Part shown: positions 55,445 to 64,000 of the stretch, piece after piece
Numbering within the stretch: position 1 is the stretch's first letter
How the letters are laid out: every line of letters starts with the position of its first letter
DNA from: Desulfobacteraceae bacterium
GTDB lineage: Bacteria; Desulfobacterota; Desulfobacteria; Desulfobacterales; SKZT01
Reading direction: 5' to 3'
NCBI GenBank assembly: GCA_011389745.1
Contig: JAABTQ010000014.1
Span: 16,266-80,265 of the forward strand
Length of the DNA: 64,000 nucleotides
Program-made: the position numbers and the translations under genes
The notes under the pieces: model-generated
The model's database searches: none
What the model was told of the DNA's origin: nothing
The model's input: the letters and a program-made list of their open reading frames with translations, nothing else

Positions 55445-55828
55445 ATGGTAGATCTATATTTAGACCAGATATTCGAAGATATTGTATATACAATGCATCA
55501 ACCTTTTTTGGTGCTCAATTCAGAACTGAGGGTAACCTTAGCGAATCATTCCTATTATGAAATCTTCAAGATAAAACCTGAAGAGACCATAGGAAAACTT
55601 ATTTATAATCTGAACAATAATGAATGGGATATTCCCGAACTACGGGAGATACTGGAAACCATCATTCCAAAGCAATTAACTGTTGATAAATACAAGGTTG
55701 AATACGATTTTACCAACATCGGTAGGCGCATCATGCTACTCAACGCCCGCCAAATACACCGGAAAGACATTGATGCCCCGATGATCCTATTAGCAAGATT
55801 ATCAGCTATCGTACGGTCCGTCATGTAA
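55445..55828 (+). CDS. PAS-domain protein, probably truncated sensor/receiver remnant
   Basis: QPFLVLNSELRVTLANHSYYEIFKIKPEETIGKLIYNLNNNEWDIPELREILETIIP...YDFTNIGRRIMLLNARQI; stops right after APMILLA, where PAS proteins normally continue. ATG after GAGGGAG. Confidence 0.6.
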   Translation: MVDLYLDQIFEDIVYTMHQPFLVLNSELRVTLANHSYYEIFKIKPEETIGKLIYNLNNNEWDIPELREILETIIPKQLTVDKYKVEYDFTNIGRRIMLLNARQIHRKDIDAPMILLARLSAIVRSVM

Positions 55829-55993
55829 GAAATGCTATTGGCCATAGGATTTGGAAAATAATTCTTCCAAGGCCTATCCATAGTGAGATGTTCAGATTCA
55901 GATGCAATATGAGGGTATATCCTTGATACCAGGCATGATGGACTCGCAACATCATTAAGGGAAATGATGCGAGCATTTGAATGAAAAGGCTCA

Positions 55994-56048
55994 GCTAACA
56001 AAATGCTCCAGCAGACTCGTAAACTCCCCGCTGAGCTTGGACGTTAGC
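55994..56048 (+). other. Integron attC-like recombination site candidate
   Basis: GCTAAC...GCTCCAGC...GCTGAGC...GTTAGC: paired outer (6 bp) and inner arms with one extrahelical base, 55 bp in total. Confidence 0.5.
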
Positions 56049-56049
56049 G

Positions 56050-56778
56050 TGAAAATCGAAAATGACAAAGAAGAAATCGTGCGACGTGATCGGTGTCTGT
56101 TCTTTGTGCGGCAATATCCTCTCAGGAAAGATTGACCGTATCCAATCCGCACCTGTTTTGTTTGCCTACTCACTCAAGCTGCAATCATTCCTTCCAATCC
56201 GATGAGGACTATTTCGTCTATTCGTTGGCCCCAGTAGCGAAATTCCACGAACCCGGAAGTTATGTCGCGCATGACATCGAGAAGAGAGCGAAGAACCGTC
56301 AGCAAATACCTCTCCTCGCAAAGGTCTTGGAGCAGTTCGAAATGGCCATCCTTGATTCAACCCACAGAAGGAGGTATGTGCCTATTGAGGGGTCGCGAAT
56401 CGGCCGCGTTGTGTGGAAGATCGCACGAGGATTGTACTTCAAGGAAACGGGACAACGCGTAGATGAGTTACTTTTCAGGCTCGTCAATTGTACACTGAGA
56501 ATCAAGCCCTTCCTGAGCCCATTATGAAATGGTCCTGATTGGTCCGGAAAATCATCCTTTGGCTGGTAAGGATCGGAATTTGCCGATGGAGTTGTGTCTT
56601 CGACAAGTTTGCGGATGCGCTACAAGAAATCCCTGGCAAAGAAGATTATCCATCCGTATTTGATTACCGGTACATCGTCTTGGATTATGCCCACACCTTT
56701 ATCATGAGCATGTGGAATTGCTTCACATTCCTTGTTGTGTTCCACCTTCCAATAGAGTTAGAGGTGAGCCCGTTTTGA
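56050..56778 (+). pseudogene. Frameshifted HNH-like zinc-cluster gene remnant
   Basis: Pieces in different frames: RRDRCLF(C) from 56050, LTVSNPHLFCLPTHSSCNHSFQSDEDYFVYSL...VWKIARGLYFKETGQRV in 56093-56527, VFDYRYIVLDYAHTFIMSMWNCFTFLVVF in 56539-56778. Confidence 0.5.
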
Positions 56779-56838
56779 TTTCAAGCTTCACCCCTCTTTT
56801 TAGCCATCACAATTCATCTTAACCGATGCAAGTTTCGC

Positions 56839-57474
56839 CTACTTTGGCACCAGCAGGTCCCAATCAGGTTTGATTTTTATCTTCGCTTGTTTATTTTTCG
56901 GATTGTTCGATTCGTAACAGACCTTTTCTTTCTCTACAAGGTTCCACAAGGTAAGCTTTATCGTATTTCCCGACGATTCGTCCGGGTCGCGGACGTTGTG
57001 GTCGAGAAGCATGCTGATGTTGTTTCCCTTGTCGTCAAGAAACGCCCATTTCCACGAGAGATGTGCGTGAAACGGGTCTCCACGCCATTCTTTCGGCTCT
57101 CCGTAGCGCTTTTTAAGCCTTTTCAGCAGTTGTTCGTAAAATTGTTTGGAACGATCGGCATACTTCATTTTTATTCTCAAAATCCGGCCCGGTTCGTCGC
57201 AGTTGCCTATCCACAGCAAACCATAATCGTACCCCGGAATTTCGATCGTTTCCACTTCTTTAAGAAACAGGCTGAAACGGGGCTGCAGCATGGTGTCCGT
57301 CTTTATCATTTGCATTGAATCTTCGATGTTCCCGCCCAATTTTATTCCCGCAATTTCTTTAGGAGGCTCCTTTGCCAGGGCCGGCGAACTGTCCCAAAAA
57401 AACAAAAAAAGGAAGACTAAGACCGATGCAAAGAATAAATTCGATAAACCAATAAAAATTGGAATTTTTTTCAT
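56839..57474 (-). CDS. Secreted protein of unknown function
   Basis: Signal peptide MKKIPIFIGLSNLFFASVLVFLFLFFWDSSPALA; IAGIKLGGNIEDSMQMIKTDTML; coherent ORF with GGAGG upstream of ATG. Confidence 0.65.
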   Translation of the reverse strand: MKKIPIFIGLSNLFFASVLVFLFLFFWDSSPALAKEPPKEIAGIKLGGNIEDSMQMIKTDTMLQPRFSLFLKEVETIEIPGYDYGLLWIGNCDEPGRILRIKMKYADRSKQFYEQLLKRLKKRYGEPKEWRGDPFHAHLSWKWAFLDDKGNNISMLLDHNVRDPDESSGNTIKLTLWNLVEKEKVCYESNNPKNKQAKIKIKPDWDLLVPK

Positions 57475-57488
57475 AAAATTTCCTCCCT

Positions 57489-57704
57489 TTATTTAAGGGT
57501 AATCAGTCGGATTTTATTTCGAGTCTTTTTCGCTAAAAGCCATCGCTCTAAATTTGAACCTTTGTTACTGTTATGGCTTAGACATAATATATTATCTCCA
57601 GCCTTTTTTACAACCAGCCTTGCGGCCGCGTTGCAAATCGGAAATATTCCTGCGCCAAGCTCGATCTCGTTTTCCCGGATGTAATTTCCGAGTCGGTCCG
57701 CCAC
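57489..57704 (-). CDS. Small hypothetical protein or gene fragment
   Basis: 71-aa ORF just upstream of the secreted protein on the same strand; no family recognised. Confidence 0.25.
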   Translation of the reverse strand: MADRLGNYIRENEIELGAGIFPICNAAARLVVKKAGDNILCLSHNSNKGSNLERWLLAKKTRNKIRLITLK

Positions 57705-57795
57705 CTTCTGGATAGTGAACAGAAGGAATTAGATTTGCAAAAAGTGTTATTTTTTCAAGGTTTACGGGTCCATTAACCTGTGCGTTTAACTATAA

Positions 57796-57846
57796 TCATC
57801 CAAACCCGGAATATTCCCGGATCGGAAATTTCAGGAATACCTTTTC
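57796..57846. repeat. Dispersed palindrome-containing repeat, copy 2
   Basis: catccaaacccggaatattcccggatcggaaatttcaggaatacctttt, about 41 of 49 positions match copy 1 by eye. Confidence 0.6.
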
Positions 57847-58285
57847 AATTCGAAACTTGAATTATCTACAAATTTAGTGCATGAATATGCAAGTTATGTT
57901 GCCAGTTTGATTTCTCCACGATCGATGAAACATACTTTTTGAAATCAATAGCCTCGGAAGTGGGAACAATTGCCTGTATTTGAAATACAATTTATATTTC
58001 AAGAATTCCGTTAAGCTTTAACTAACACCGGACATGCCTGGTATATTGCAGGGCAGATATTTTTCACCAAATTTTTGGATGGCATTCATTCTTCCAGCAC
58101 TTTTGAAATCTTATGACACAACCAACCATTCGCACCGGCACGAACAATGCTGGAGAACACGGCCATTAACACTGGCCCGACCTGCACCATCGTCACAGCC
58201 ATTAAGAGAGGGAAGAAAAATGATCGTCTTGGAAGAAAGTACGACAAATATGGATTTCCATCTGATAGGAGGCAGGCACCCGAAT

Positions 58286-59104
58286 ATGATTCGAATCGTT
58301 ATACTTTTTGTTGTTTTCGCACTTTTCGGCTGCGATGACAGTCAAAGCGAGATCCGTTTTGACAAGCAATCAGAGTACGAAAGGATCCTTGTCATAGATA
58401 AAAATGACAGGCGATATCTTCGTTTCGGTAATCCGAATTCCGCCAATGAAAGCGTTATTTCTCTATCGGATCCCAGAACCGTTCCTGCTGAATACATAAG
58501 GATTGCCGCCTTGGGGGCAATGCTGACCCCGAATCCGAATCGCGCCCTCATGATTGGCTTGGGCGGAGGGACCTATACTACCTTGCTGAGGAGACACTTT
58601 CCAAACCTGCATATCGACGCCGTCGAGATTGATCCGGTCGTGGTTGAAGCAGCCAAGACCTTTTTCGGGGTTCGGGAAGACGAACGATTCAAAATTCATG
58701 TTGCGGATGGAGCTATATTCGTTAGAGAAACTCAGAGCATTTACGATCTTGTCTTCATAGACGCCTACAGTGGAGAGGGCATACCTCAAGCGCTGTCGGG
58801 TCCGTCGTTTTTTGACGCCGTAAAAACTAAAACATCCCCCGAAGGAGTTGTTGTATTGAACCTGTTTAACCAGCATGGAAAAGAACAATCGTTTATCCAG
58901 GTCTTCAGAACCCGCTTCCCGCATACGGCCTGCGTCAGGTCCTCCGACGATCTCAATTTGGTTCTTTTTGGCAAAACATCCGATATGCCGGCCCATGCCG
59001 ATCTGATTGCTGCGACTCGAGGATTTTCCGCTGTTGCCGATCTTTCGTTCGACCTTGAAAAGATCGCAAAAAAACTCGGTATGGAATGCAGGGTCTCCGG
59101 TTAG
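58286..59104 (+). CDS. Spermidine synthase-like SAM-dependent methyltransferase-fold lipoprotein
   Basis: Lipoprotein signal MIRIVILFVVFALFGCDD; MIGLGGGTYTTLLRRHFPNLHIDAVEIDPVVVEAAKTFFGV; DLVFIDAYSGEGIPQAL. Start moved to the ATG after TAGGAGG. Confidence 0.8.
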   Translation: MIRIVILFVVFALFGCDDSQSEIRFDKQSEYERILVIDKNDRRYLRFGNPNSANESVISLSDPRTVPAEYIRIAALGAMLTPNPNRALMIGLGGGTYTTLLRRHFPNLHIDAVEIDPVVVEAAKTFFGVREDERFKIHVADGAIFVRETQSIYDLVFIDAYSGEGIPQALSGPSFFDAVKTKTSPEGVVVLNLFNQHGKEQSFIQVFRTRFPHTACVRSSDDLNLVLFGKTSDMPAHADLIAATRGFSAVADLSFDLEKIAKKLGMECRVSG

Positions 59105-59261
59105 CCTAATTCTCCTTATATTGATACTGCGGTCAACCATACGTCCGGAAAAGCGGCGATCGCACGCCATTGCTCCGTTACGGCAACGCTTTTAAAACCA
59201 CAAATCAATACCGGCAAATGTATTCTTTGTAATTGCCGGCTTTCAGGATAATTTTCCGAAA

Positions 59262-59276
59262 CCGGGATATTCCCGG
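59262..59276. repeat. Dispersed palindrome core, copy 3
   Basis: CCGGGATATTCCCGG: 6-bp arms around TAT, resembling the cores at 55204 and 57806. Confidence 0.4.
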
Positions 59277-59491
59277 AAAAGCAAATCCATATGCGGTCCG
59301 GTAGCTATTTATACAACCGAAATAGAATCGCTAAATTAACCTCAATTTAACTTTGGAACTATTACTATCTATTGAACTATTTTTTCTGTTCTGATAATTA
59401 TTTGATTTTGAAAACCTACATAATGGTTCACTTTGATCAAGAGCAGCGACAGGGTTAATTTTGCAGCTGTTTCGAATTCGGAGACATAGAA

Positions 59492-60925
59492 TTGTACAAA
59501 AAAATCAGTAAATTATGTGCGTTTCATATCTATGAGGGATTGTGTGAAGGACTATCCCATTTTTCAGGCCCCAGCAGGGCAGCGGTCATTTATGCCACAG
59601 GTCGCAAAAATCCAATGTTGATCTATGACCCTCAGAATCTTCTGGAGGGACATGAGCCTAAACTCAGGGAACTTTATATAGATTCAACTGCCTGGCGAGA
59701 TGATGCTGTTGATCCTGATTTGTTGATGATTGACGGGCAGCCGATTCCGGAAAAAAATCTTTATCTGACAGGACTCATATCCAAAGGCGGCAGATCCCGT
59801 TCCATATTTTACCAAATGTGGTTTACCGAGCACCATCCGGACATGTGTTCCATCGGACCCACAGAGCGATGGCTTGAACATGCGGTTTGGCTTCTTTCCC
59901 ATGATGTCATCTCACAAGATTCAGCTTATCTCAACACATCCGGATATGTGCTTAGAGAGTATGCCACTCATGCCGTAAGGGATTATATTATCGATGAACT
60001 CAATTTTAACCTGGGGATGGATATTCAAATTCGTATTTATCCCGTTCTGGATGCTGTTCTGGGAATATCCAGAACTTTAGAGGAAGGTTTAGCACCGGTG
60101 GGCCGCATTGTTTTCGTTGAACCGGTACTCATGAAAAAAGTCAGTTTTCTCCTGCGGTTTCTCCCTTTTGAGCGCCCCGGCCTAACCAATTTCAAGCATG
60201 TGGTCAAGTTACTTTTAGCTGTCAGAAATTCTGATCGAACACTTGTTTCAGATGGAAAAAGCATCATCGGCATTGCATCTGGAAAACTGCCGAATTATCA
60301 TCTATCCGCTTATTTTCAAAGTGGCCATGGTTTTTTGGTCATCAACGAGCAACCCATATGCAGCTTTTATGACGGAAATTTTCATTCCTCAACGCGAAAG
60401 ACCAAACTTGTTGAGTTGGAAGAACTTTTATTAGAGTCCCATCTTATTGCATCTGATAAACAATCACTTCTTTTTAAGGTTGTAATGGAAATCGTTCATC
60501 ATGCAGGAGAAAAAAAGTATGGATGCACCCTGGTTATTGATCTTAACAATCCGCCAATAAATCTTTCCGGTCAAAAAATCGAACCACCTCTTGATCTTAA
60601 GATACCAAAGCTTTTAGACTTAACCAAGTCGCTCAGCAAAATGGACGGTGCCCTTCATATAGGACCCGATTTGAAACTTCACAGATTTGCCTGTATCCTT
60701 GATGGTCTTTCCATACCCAATGAGGACAGAGCACGAGGGGCCCGGTTTAATTCCGCCCTCAGATTCACATCCCAAAATACTAATACAATCGTAGTAGTTG
60801 TTTCCGCGGACCGTCCGGTTTCTCTCATTCAAGAGGGAGTTGAACTGACGGCCTATTGCCCCTGGAGACCCATCTCATCTCATGTGCATTTCCCACCAAC
60901 CCTTGCTGATTGGATCAACCGATAA
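59492..60925 (+). CDS. DisA_N/DAC-domain protein, putative diadenylate cyclase with N-terminal sensor-like region
   Basis: C-terminal MDGALHIGPDLKLHRFACILDG...EDRARGARFNSALRFTSQNTNTIVVVVSADRPVSLIQEG: DGA motif plus GARFNSA at the GTRHR position. Confidence 0.75.
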   Translation: MYKKISKLCAFHIYEGLCEGLSHFSGPSRAAVIYATGRKNPMLIYDPQNLLEGHEPKLRELYIDSTAWRDDAVDPDLLMIDGQPIPEKNLYLTGLISKGGRSRSIFYQMWFTEHHPDMCSIGPTERWLEHAVWLLSHDVISQDSAYLNTSGYVLREYATHAVRDYIIDELNFNLGMDIQIRIYPVLDAVLGISRTLEEGLAPVGRIVFVEPVLMKKVSFLLRFLPFERPGLTNFKHVVKLLLAVRNSDRTLVSDGKSIIGIASGKLPNYHLSAYFQSGHGFLVINEQPICSFYDGNFHSSTRKTKLVELEELLLESHLIASDKQSLLFKVVMEIVHHAGEKKYGCTLVIDLNNPPINLSGQKIEPPLDLKIPKLLDLTKSLSKMDGALHIGPDLKLHRFACILDGLSIPNEDRARGARFNSALRFTSQNTNTIVVVVSADRPVSLIQEGVELTAYCPWRPISSHVHFPPTLADWINR

Positions 60926-61217
60926 CAATCCTCAATAATCTTAATAAGCTTTTCATCTGAAATCAGGTGTTTTGGAAAGTAAAATCAGGTTCCTCCCGAT
61001 TAACAAAACTTCTGAAAAAGGCTACAAACCTTCAGATTGATAACCACTTGGTTTAGTACCTTGTATCGGTATTTAATATTTTAAAAATTGAACTTGAAAT
61101 TAATTTGTTTTTACTTTAACATAAAATTCAAATAACTTTTAGATGCTAATTTTACTTGTTGGAAACTAATCTCGAGTGTTCTTGAATCTCATTCATAAGC
61201 CATATTAAAGTGTTACT

Positions 61218-61255
61218 GAAGCAATCCTTCATGGATGGATTGCTTCTTTTTTTTT
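61218..61255 (+). terminator. Strong intrinsic terminator upstream of cspA
   Basis: GAAGCAATCC-ttcatggat-GGATTGCTTC followed by nine T. Confidence 0.85.
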
Positions 61256-61345
61256 GAACGGGTTCCGGTCAAGGTTTTGATTCTTTTCTTAAACGATCAA
61301 CTGAAGCATGGAATCCAAGCTTTTATGTTTAAGGAGGCAGATTTT

Positions 61346-61546
61346 ATGGTTAAAGGCGTGGTTAAATGGTTTAATGACAAAAAAGGTTTTGGTTTTATTG
61401 AACAAGAAGAGGGTGGTGATGTATTTGTTCATCACACGGCGATCAACATGCAGGGGTTTAAGACATTAAGTGAAGGAGACCGTGTCACATTCGAGGTTGA
61501 GGATAATCATCGGGGACCCGCGGCCAAAAACGTTACCAAAGTATAA
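61346..61546 (+). CDS. cspA: Cold shock protein
   Basis: [59 protein letters not shown] at 61331. Confidence 0.96.
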   Translation: MVKGVVKWFNDKKGFGFIEQEEGGDVFVHHTAINMQGFKTLSEGDRVTFEVEDNHRGPAAKNVTKV

Positions 61547-61567
61547 TTTATACTGAACATCTAAAAA

Positions 61568-61605
61568 AAGAGGCATTCTCTGAGAATCTCCGCAGAATGC
61601 CTCTT
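61568..61605 (-). terminator. Terminator between convergent cspA and the HEAT-repeat gene
   Basis: AAGAGGCATTCT-14 nt-AGAATGCCTCTT; T-run lies on the minus-strand side. Confidence 0.75.
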
Positions 61606-61678
61606 AAAATTTTGCCAATATAAAAAACGTCTTGTAACTGCCCAGTTTTTCTTATCTGTAAATGTTTTAAAATATCGC

Positions 61679-62365
61679 TTACTCATGAAAAATCCCTTCC
61701 AGGCTTTCCCGTGCGAGCCGGTTTATTTTCCGATCGACAAGTTCCAAATTTAAAAAAATTTTGATAGTGTAATGATTCTCCAGTAGCTTTTCAAGACAAT
61801 CACGAACAGGTGTCGGATCAAGAGGAGCGGCAGCCCACGCGGCAAACCCTTTCAGGTATGAATCAGATGCCGACATGTAAGGAACAAGCAAAGATGAACA
61901 ACTGTAAAGCAATTCAGGCCGCACATGGGCAAGCCTTCCGAATCCCCACAAAACACCACGCTGAAGCATCTCATACTCTATATAATTGCCATCCTCACAA
62001 ATATAAGAAACAAGAATATCCCGATATTCATCCGCCAGTCGAGGGTTCCTGGCCATAATTTCTCCCATGGCTTCGGGCGATCCCCATCCGATGCCACCGG
62101 ATTCATCATTTAAATTCCACATGAGCCTTCGCATCACCATACGCCCGGACTCTATGTCTGAATCGGCCAGTTTGGATACGATTGCTCCCATGGCAGTTAT
62201 TGCTCTCCACCGGATTTGCTCATCCTTATCATAAAAAAAGGAAAACAACGGACCAACTGACGACTTAAGGGGAAAACCCTCGATTTGCTCCAATGCCTTT
62301 GTGAAATCTTTTTGTTCCAGCAGATGAAATATTTTTCTTTTTAATTTCCTGGAAGTATCTTTCAT
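61679..62365 (-). CDS. DVU0298-family HEAT-repeat protein
   Basis: FFYDKDEQIRWRAITAMGAIVSKLADSDIESGRMVMRRLMWNLNDESGGIGWGSPEAMGEIMARN. Confidence 0.85.
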   Translation of the reverse strand: MKDTSRKLKRKIFHLLEQKDFTKALEQIEGFPLKSSVGPLFSFFYDKDEQIRWRAITAMGAIVSKLADSDIESGRMVMRRLMWNLNDESGGIGWGSPEAMGEIMARNPRLADEYRDILVSYICEDGNYIEYEMLQRGVLWGFGRLAHVRPELLYSCSSLLVPYMSASDSYLKGFAAWAAAPLDPTPVRDCLEKLLENHYTIKIFLNLELVDRKINRLARESLEGIFHE

Positions 62366-62388
62366 GGTTTTTTAGGCTTTTGGCTTAT

Positions 62389-62589
62389 CTAATCTTCTTG
62401 CCAGTAAATACAGTCTTCCGGACAGTTTTTGATAGCCTCATCCACTTCGCTCTCCGGATAACTTTCAAGATCGGCTATAGCGATAAACCCCGACTCATTC
62501 ATGCTGAACACTTCCGGACAAACTTCGACACAAACCCCACATCGGGTACAATCACTTAATTCTACGACAGGTCTTTTCATAAAACCCAC
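62389..62589 (-). CDS. Ferredoxin
   Basis: ELSDCTRCGVCVEVCPEVFSMNESGFIAIADLESYPESEVDEAIKNCPEDCIYW. Confidence 0.92.
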   Translation of the reverse strand: MGFMKRPVVELSDCTRCGVCVEVCPEVFSMNESGFIAIADLESYPESEVDEAIKNCPEDCIYWQED

Positions 62590-62634
62590 TTTCCTGGGAA
62601 TCTTTTTCGGATCGCATGAAAAAACAGGATATCA

Positions 62635-63825
62635 TTATCGGTCTGCTACGGCTCGGCCTATTTTTCTGCCCATTTCACGACAGGCTTCAAGGCCCTTTGA
62701 ATCCGGTACATACTGAAATTTCATGCTCGGCTCAATTATCTCAAACTGCATTTCTTCGAGATGTTTTTGGAGCAACCCCACAGCCTCACCGCTCCATCCG
62801 TAAGAGCCAAAAGCAGCGCCAAGTTTGTTTTTGGGGCGAAGTCCTTTCATATAAGTAAGAAAGTCGGCCAGGGTGGGAAAAAGACCATTGTTCAATGTGG
62901 GAGATCCCACCACGACAGCCCTGCTTTCGAGAACCTCAGTCATGATATCGCTTCTGTGGAATTCTCTCAGTTTCATTGGTTTCACGAAAACTCCCTGGCT
63001 GTGGATGCCCTCAGCAATCGCTTCGGCCATGAGTTGTGTGCTGTGCCACATGGTATCATAAATCACGACAGCCTTTTTATCGGGCTCCTGTTTGCTCCAT
63101 TTGACATAAGCTTCAATAATTTTGTTCGGATTTTTTCGCCACAAAATGCCATGGTCAGGGCAAATCATTTTAAACTCCAAACCCATTTCCATGACTTTTT
63201 CCACCAGATTTAAAATCAATGGGGCATACAAAAGCAGGATATTGGCAAAATACTTTTTGGCATGCAACATAATAAGATGTTCATCAGCCTCGTCATCAAA
63301 CTCTTCACAACCTGCGTAATGTTGCCCGAAAGCATCGCTTGAAAATAAAATCTTATCCTCGTTCAAATATGTAAACATACTGTCGGGCCAGTGAAGCATT
63401 TTTGTTTCAAGAAAAGTAAAACTTCTTTTCCCTATAGAGAGTGTCTCTCCGCTTTTTATAGACTGATAGTTGAATTTTTGGGCAAAATGCCTTGAGAGAT
63501 TCTTAACACCCATGGACGAGCAATACACCGGCTTATCCTCTCCGATCCGGTGCATTATCCGGGGCAGGCTGCCGGAGTGATCCATTTCCGTATGATTGCT
63601 GATCACCATATCGATCTTTTTGGGATCTACGATTGTGGATATATTTTGGATCAGCTCATCGGAGAAGTCTTTTTTTACCGAATCTATGAGAACAATTTTC
63701 TCGTCAATGATCAGAAAAGCATTGTAGCTGGTTCCAAGCTCAGTGGAATAGCCATGAAAGTCTCTTATATTCCAGTCTGTAACACCAACATCATAAATTT
63801 TTTCCGCAATTTCAAACGGTTTCAT
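62635..63825 (-). CDS. FprA-type A flavoprotein (flavodiiron protein, ROO-like)
   Basis: Metallo-beta-lactamase motif SNHTEMDHSGSLPRIM; C-terminal flavodoxin (VIYDTMWHSTQLMAEAIAEGI...GSPTLNNGLFPTLADFL). Confidence 0.93.
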   Translation of the reverse strand: MKPFEIAEKIYDVGVTDWNIRDFHGYSTELGTSYNAFLIIDEKIVLIDSVKKDFSDELIQNISTIVDPKKIDMVISNHTEMDHSGSLPRIMHRIGEDKPVYCSSMGVKNLSRHFAQKFNYQSIKSGETLSIGKRSFTFLETKMLHWPDSMFTYLNEDKILFSSDAFGQHYAGCEEFDDEADEHLIMLHAKKYFANILLLYAPLILNLVEKVMEMGLEFKMICPDHGILWRKNPNKIIEAYVKWSKQEPDKKAVVIYDTMWHSTQLMAEAIAEGIHSQGVFVKPMKLREFHRSDIMTEVLESRAVVVGSPTLNNGLFPTLADFLTYMKGLRPKNKLGAAFGSYGWSGEAVGLLQKHLEEMQFEIIEPSMKFQYVPDSKGLEACREMGRKIGRAVADR

Positions 63826-63898
63826 ATTTCTATTCCTAAAAATTTCAAGGTGTTAACGTCATAAAAAAATCCGATTTGCCGCTAACAGCTCACATTAA

Positions 63899-63930
63899 TA
63901 ATGCCCTTTTTTTCAGGCAAAAAGGGCATT
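63899..63930. terminator. Perfect 12-bp hairpin between rubredoxin-like and FprA genes
   Basis: AATGCCCTTTTT-ttcaggc-AAAAAGGGCATT. Confidence 0.5.
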
Positions 63931-63944
63931 ACCATGTCAAATCG

Positions 63945-64000
63945 TCATTCTTTTTCAAAATCTTCTTTGGCAGCCCCGCAGATGGGACATTCCCAGGTAT
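63945..64000 (-). CDS. Rubredoxin-domain protein, C-terminal fragment cut by the window end
   Basis: Reverse strand reads TWECPICGAAKEDFEKE* (rubredoxin second CxxCG knuckle). Confidence 0.75.
   Translation of the reverse strand, partial: TWECPICGAAKEDFEKE

Noticed and set aside
58463-59170. 235-aa ORF antisense to the spermidine-synthase-like gene
   Set aside because: Plus strand carries clear SAM-binding motif GLGGGTYT; antisense ORF has none.

Overview
64 kb window of a Gram-negative anaerobe. The gene content (one-subunit PFOR, HcpR-like regulator beside hcp, RACo-type ASKHA protein, DVU0298-family HEAT protein, FprA plus rubredoxin) suggests a Desulfobacterota-like sulfate reducer; this taxonomy is inferred. 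Most of the window is chromosomal housekeeping: PFOR, recD, nucleotide-sugar genes, ftsB-like, rpsT, lptE, leuS, rng, yajC-secD-secF, dprA, topA, glnB-amtB, hcp locus, alr, mltA, molybdenum-cofactor genes, pyrR, corrinoid-activation genes, cspA and oxygen-defence genes. The stretch at about 53.8-59.3 kb looks accessory: a CPBP protease ORF, attC-like hairpins, a truncated PAS ORF, a frameshifted HNH-like pseudogene and dispersed palindromic repeats. Main items for a second look: (1) a 1520-aa GlmS-like amidotransferase/SIS protein next to a corrinoid-activation gene pair; (2) a divergent diadenylate-cyclase-like (DisA_N/DAC) protein with an RFN motif in place of the usual RHR; (3) attC-like sites with no integrase in the window; (4) a small MITE-like element with 13-bp perfect inverted ends that abuts alr, plus diverged partial copies; (5) a consensus sigma-54 promoter with an upstream palindrome at glnB-amtB; (6) an HcpR/FNR-like palindrome at hcp; (7) an unlisted 57-aa HEAT-like small ORF with a strong RBS; (8) an intrinsic terminator inside the cspA leader region. 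All calls come from reading the sequence and the supplied ORF track; no database search was possible.
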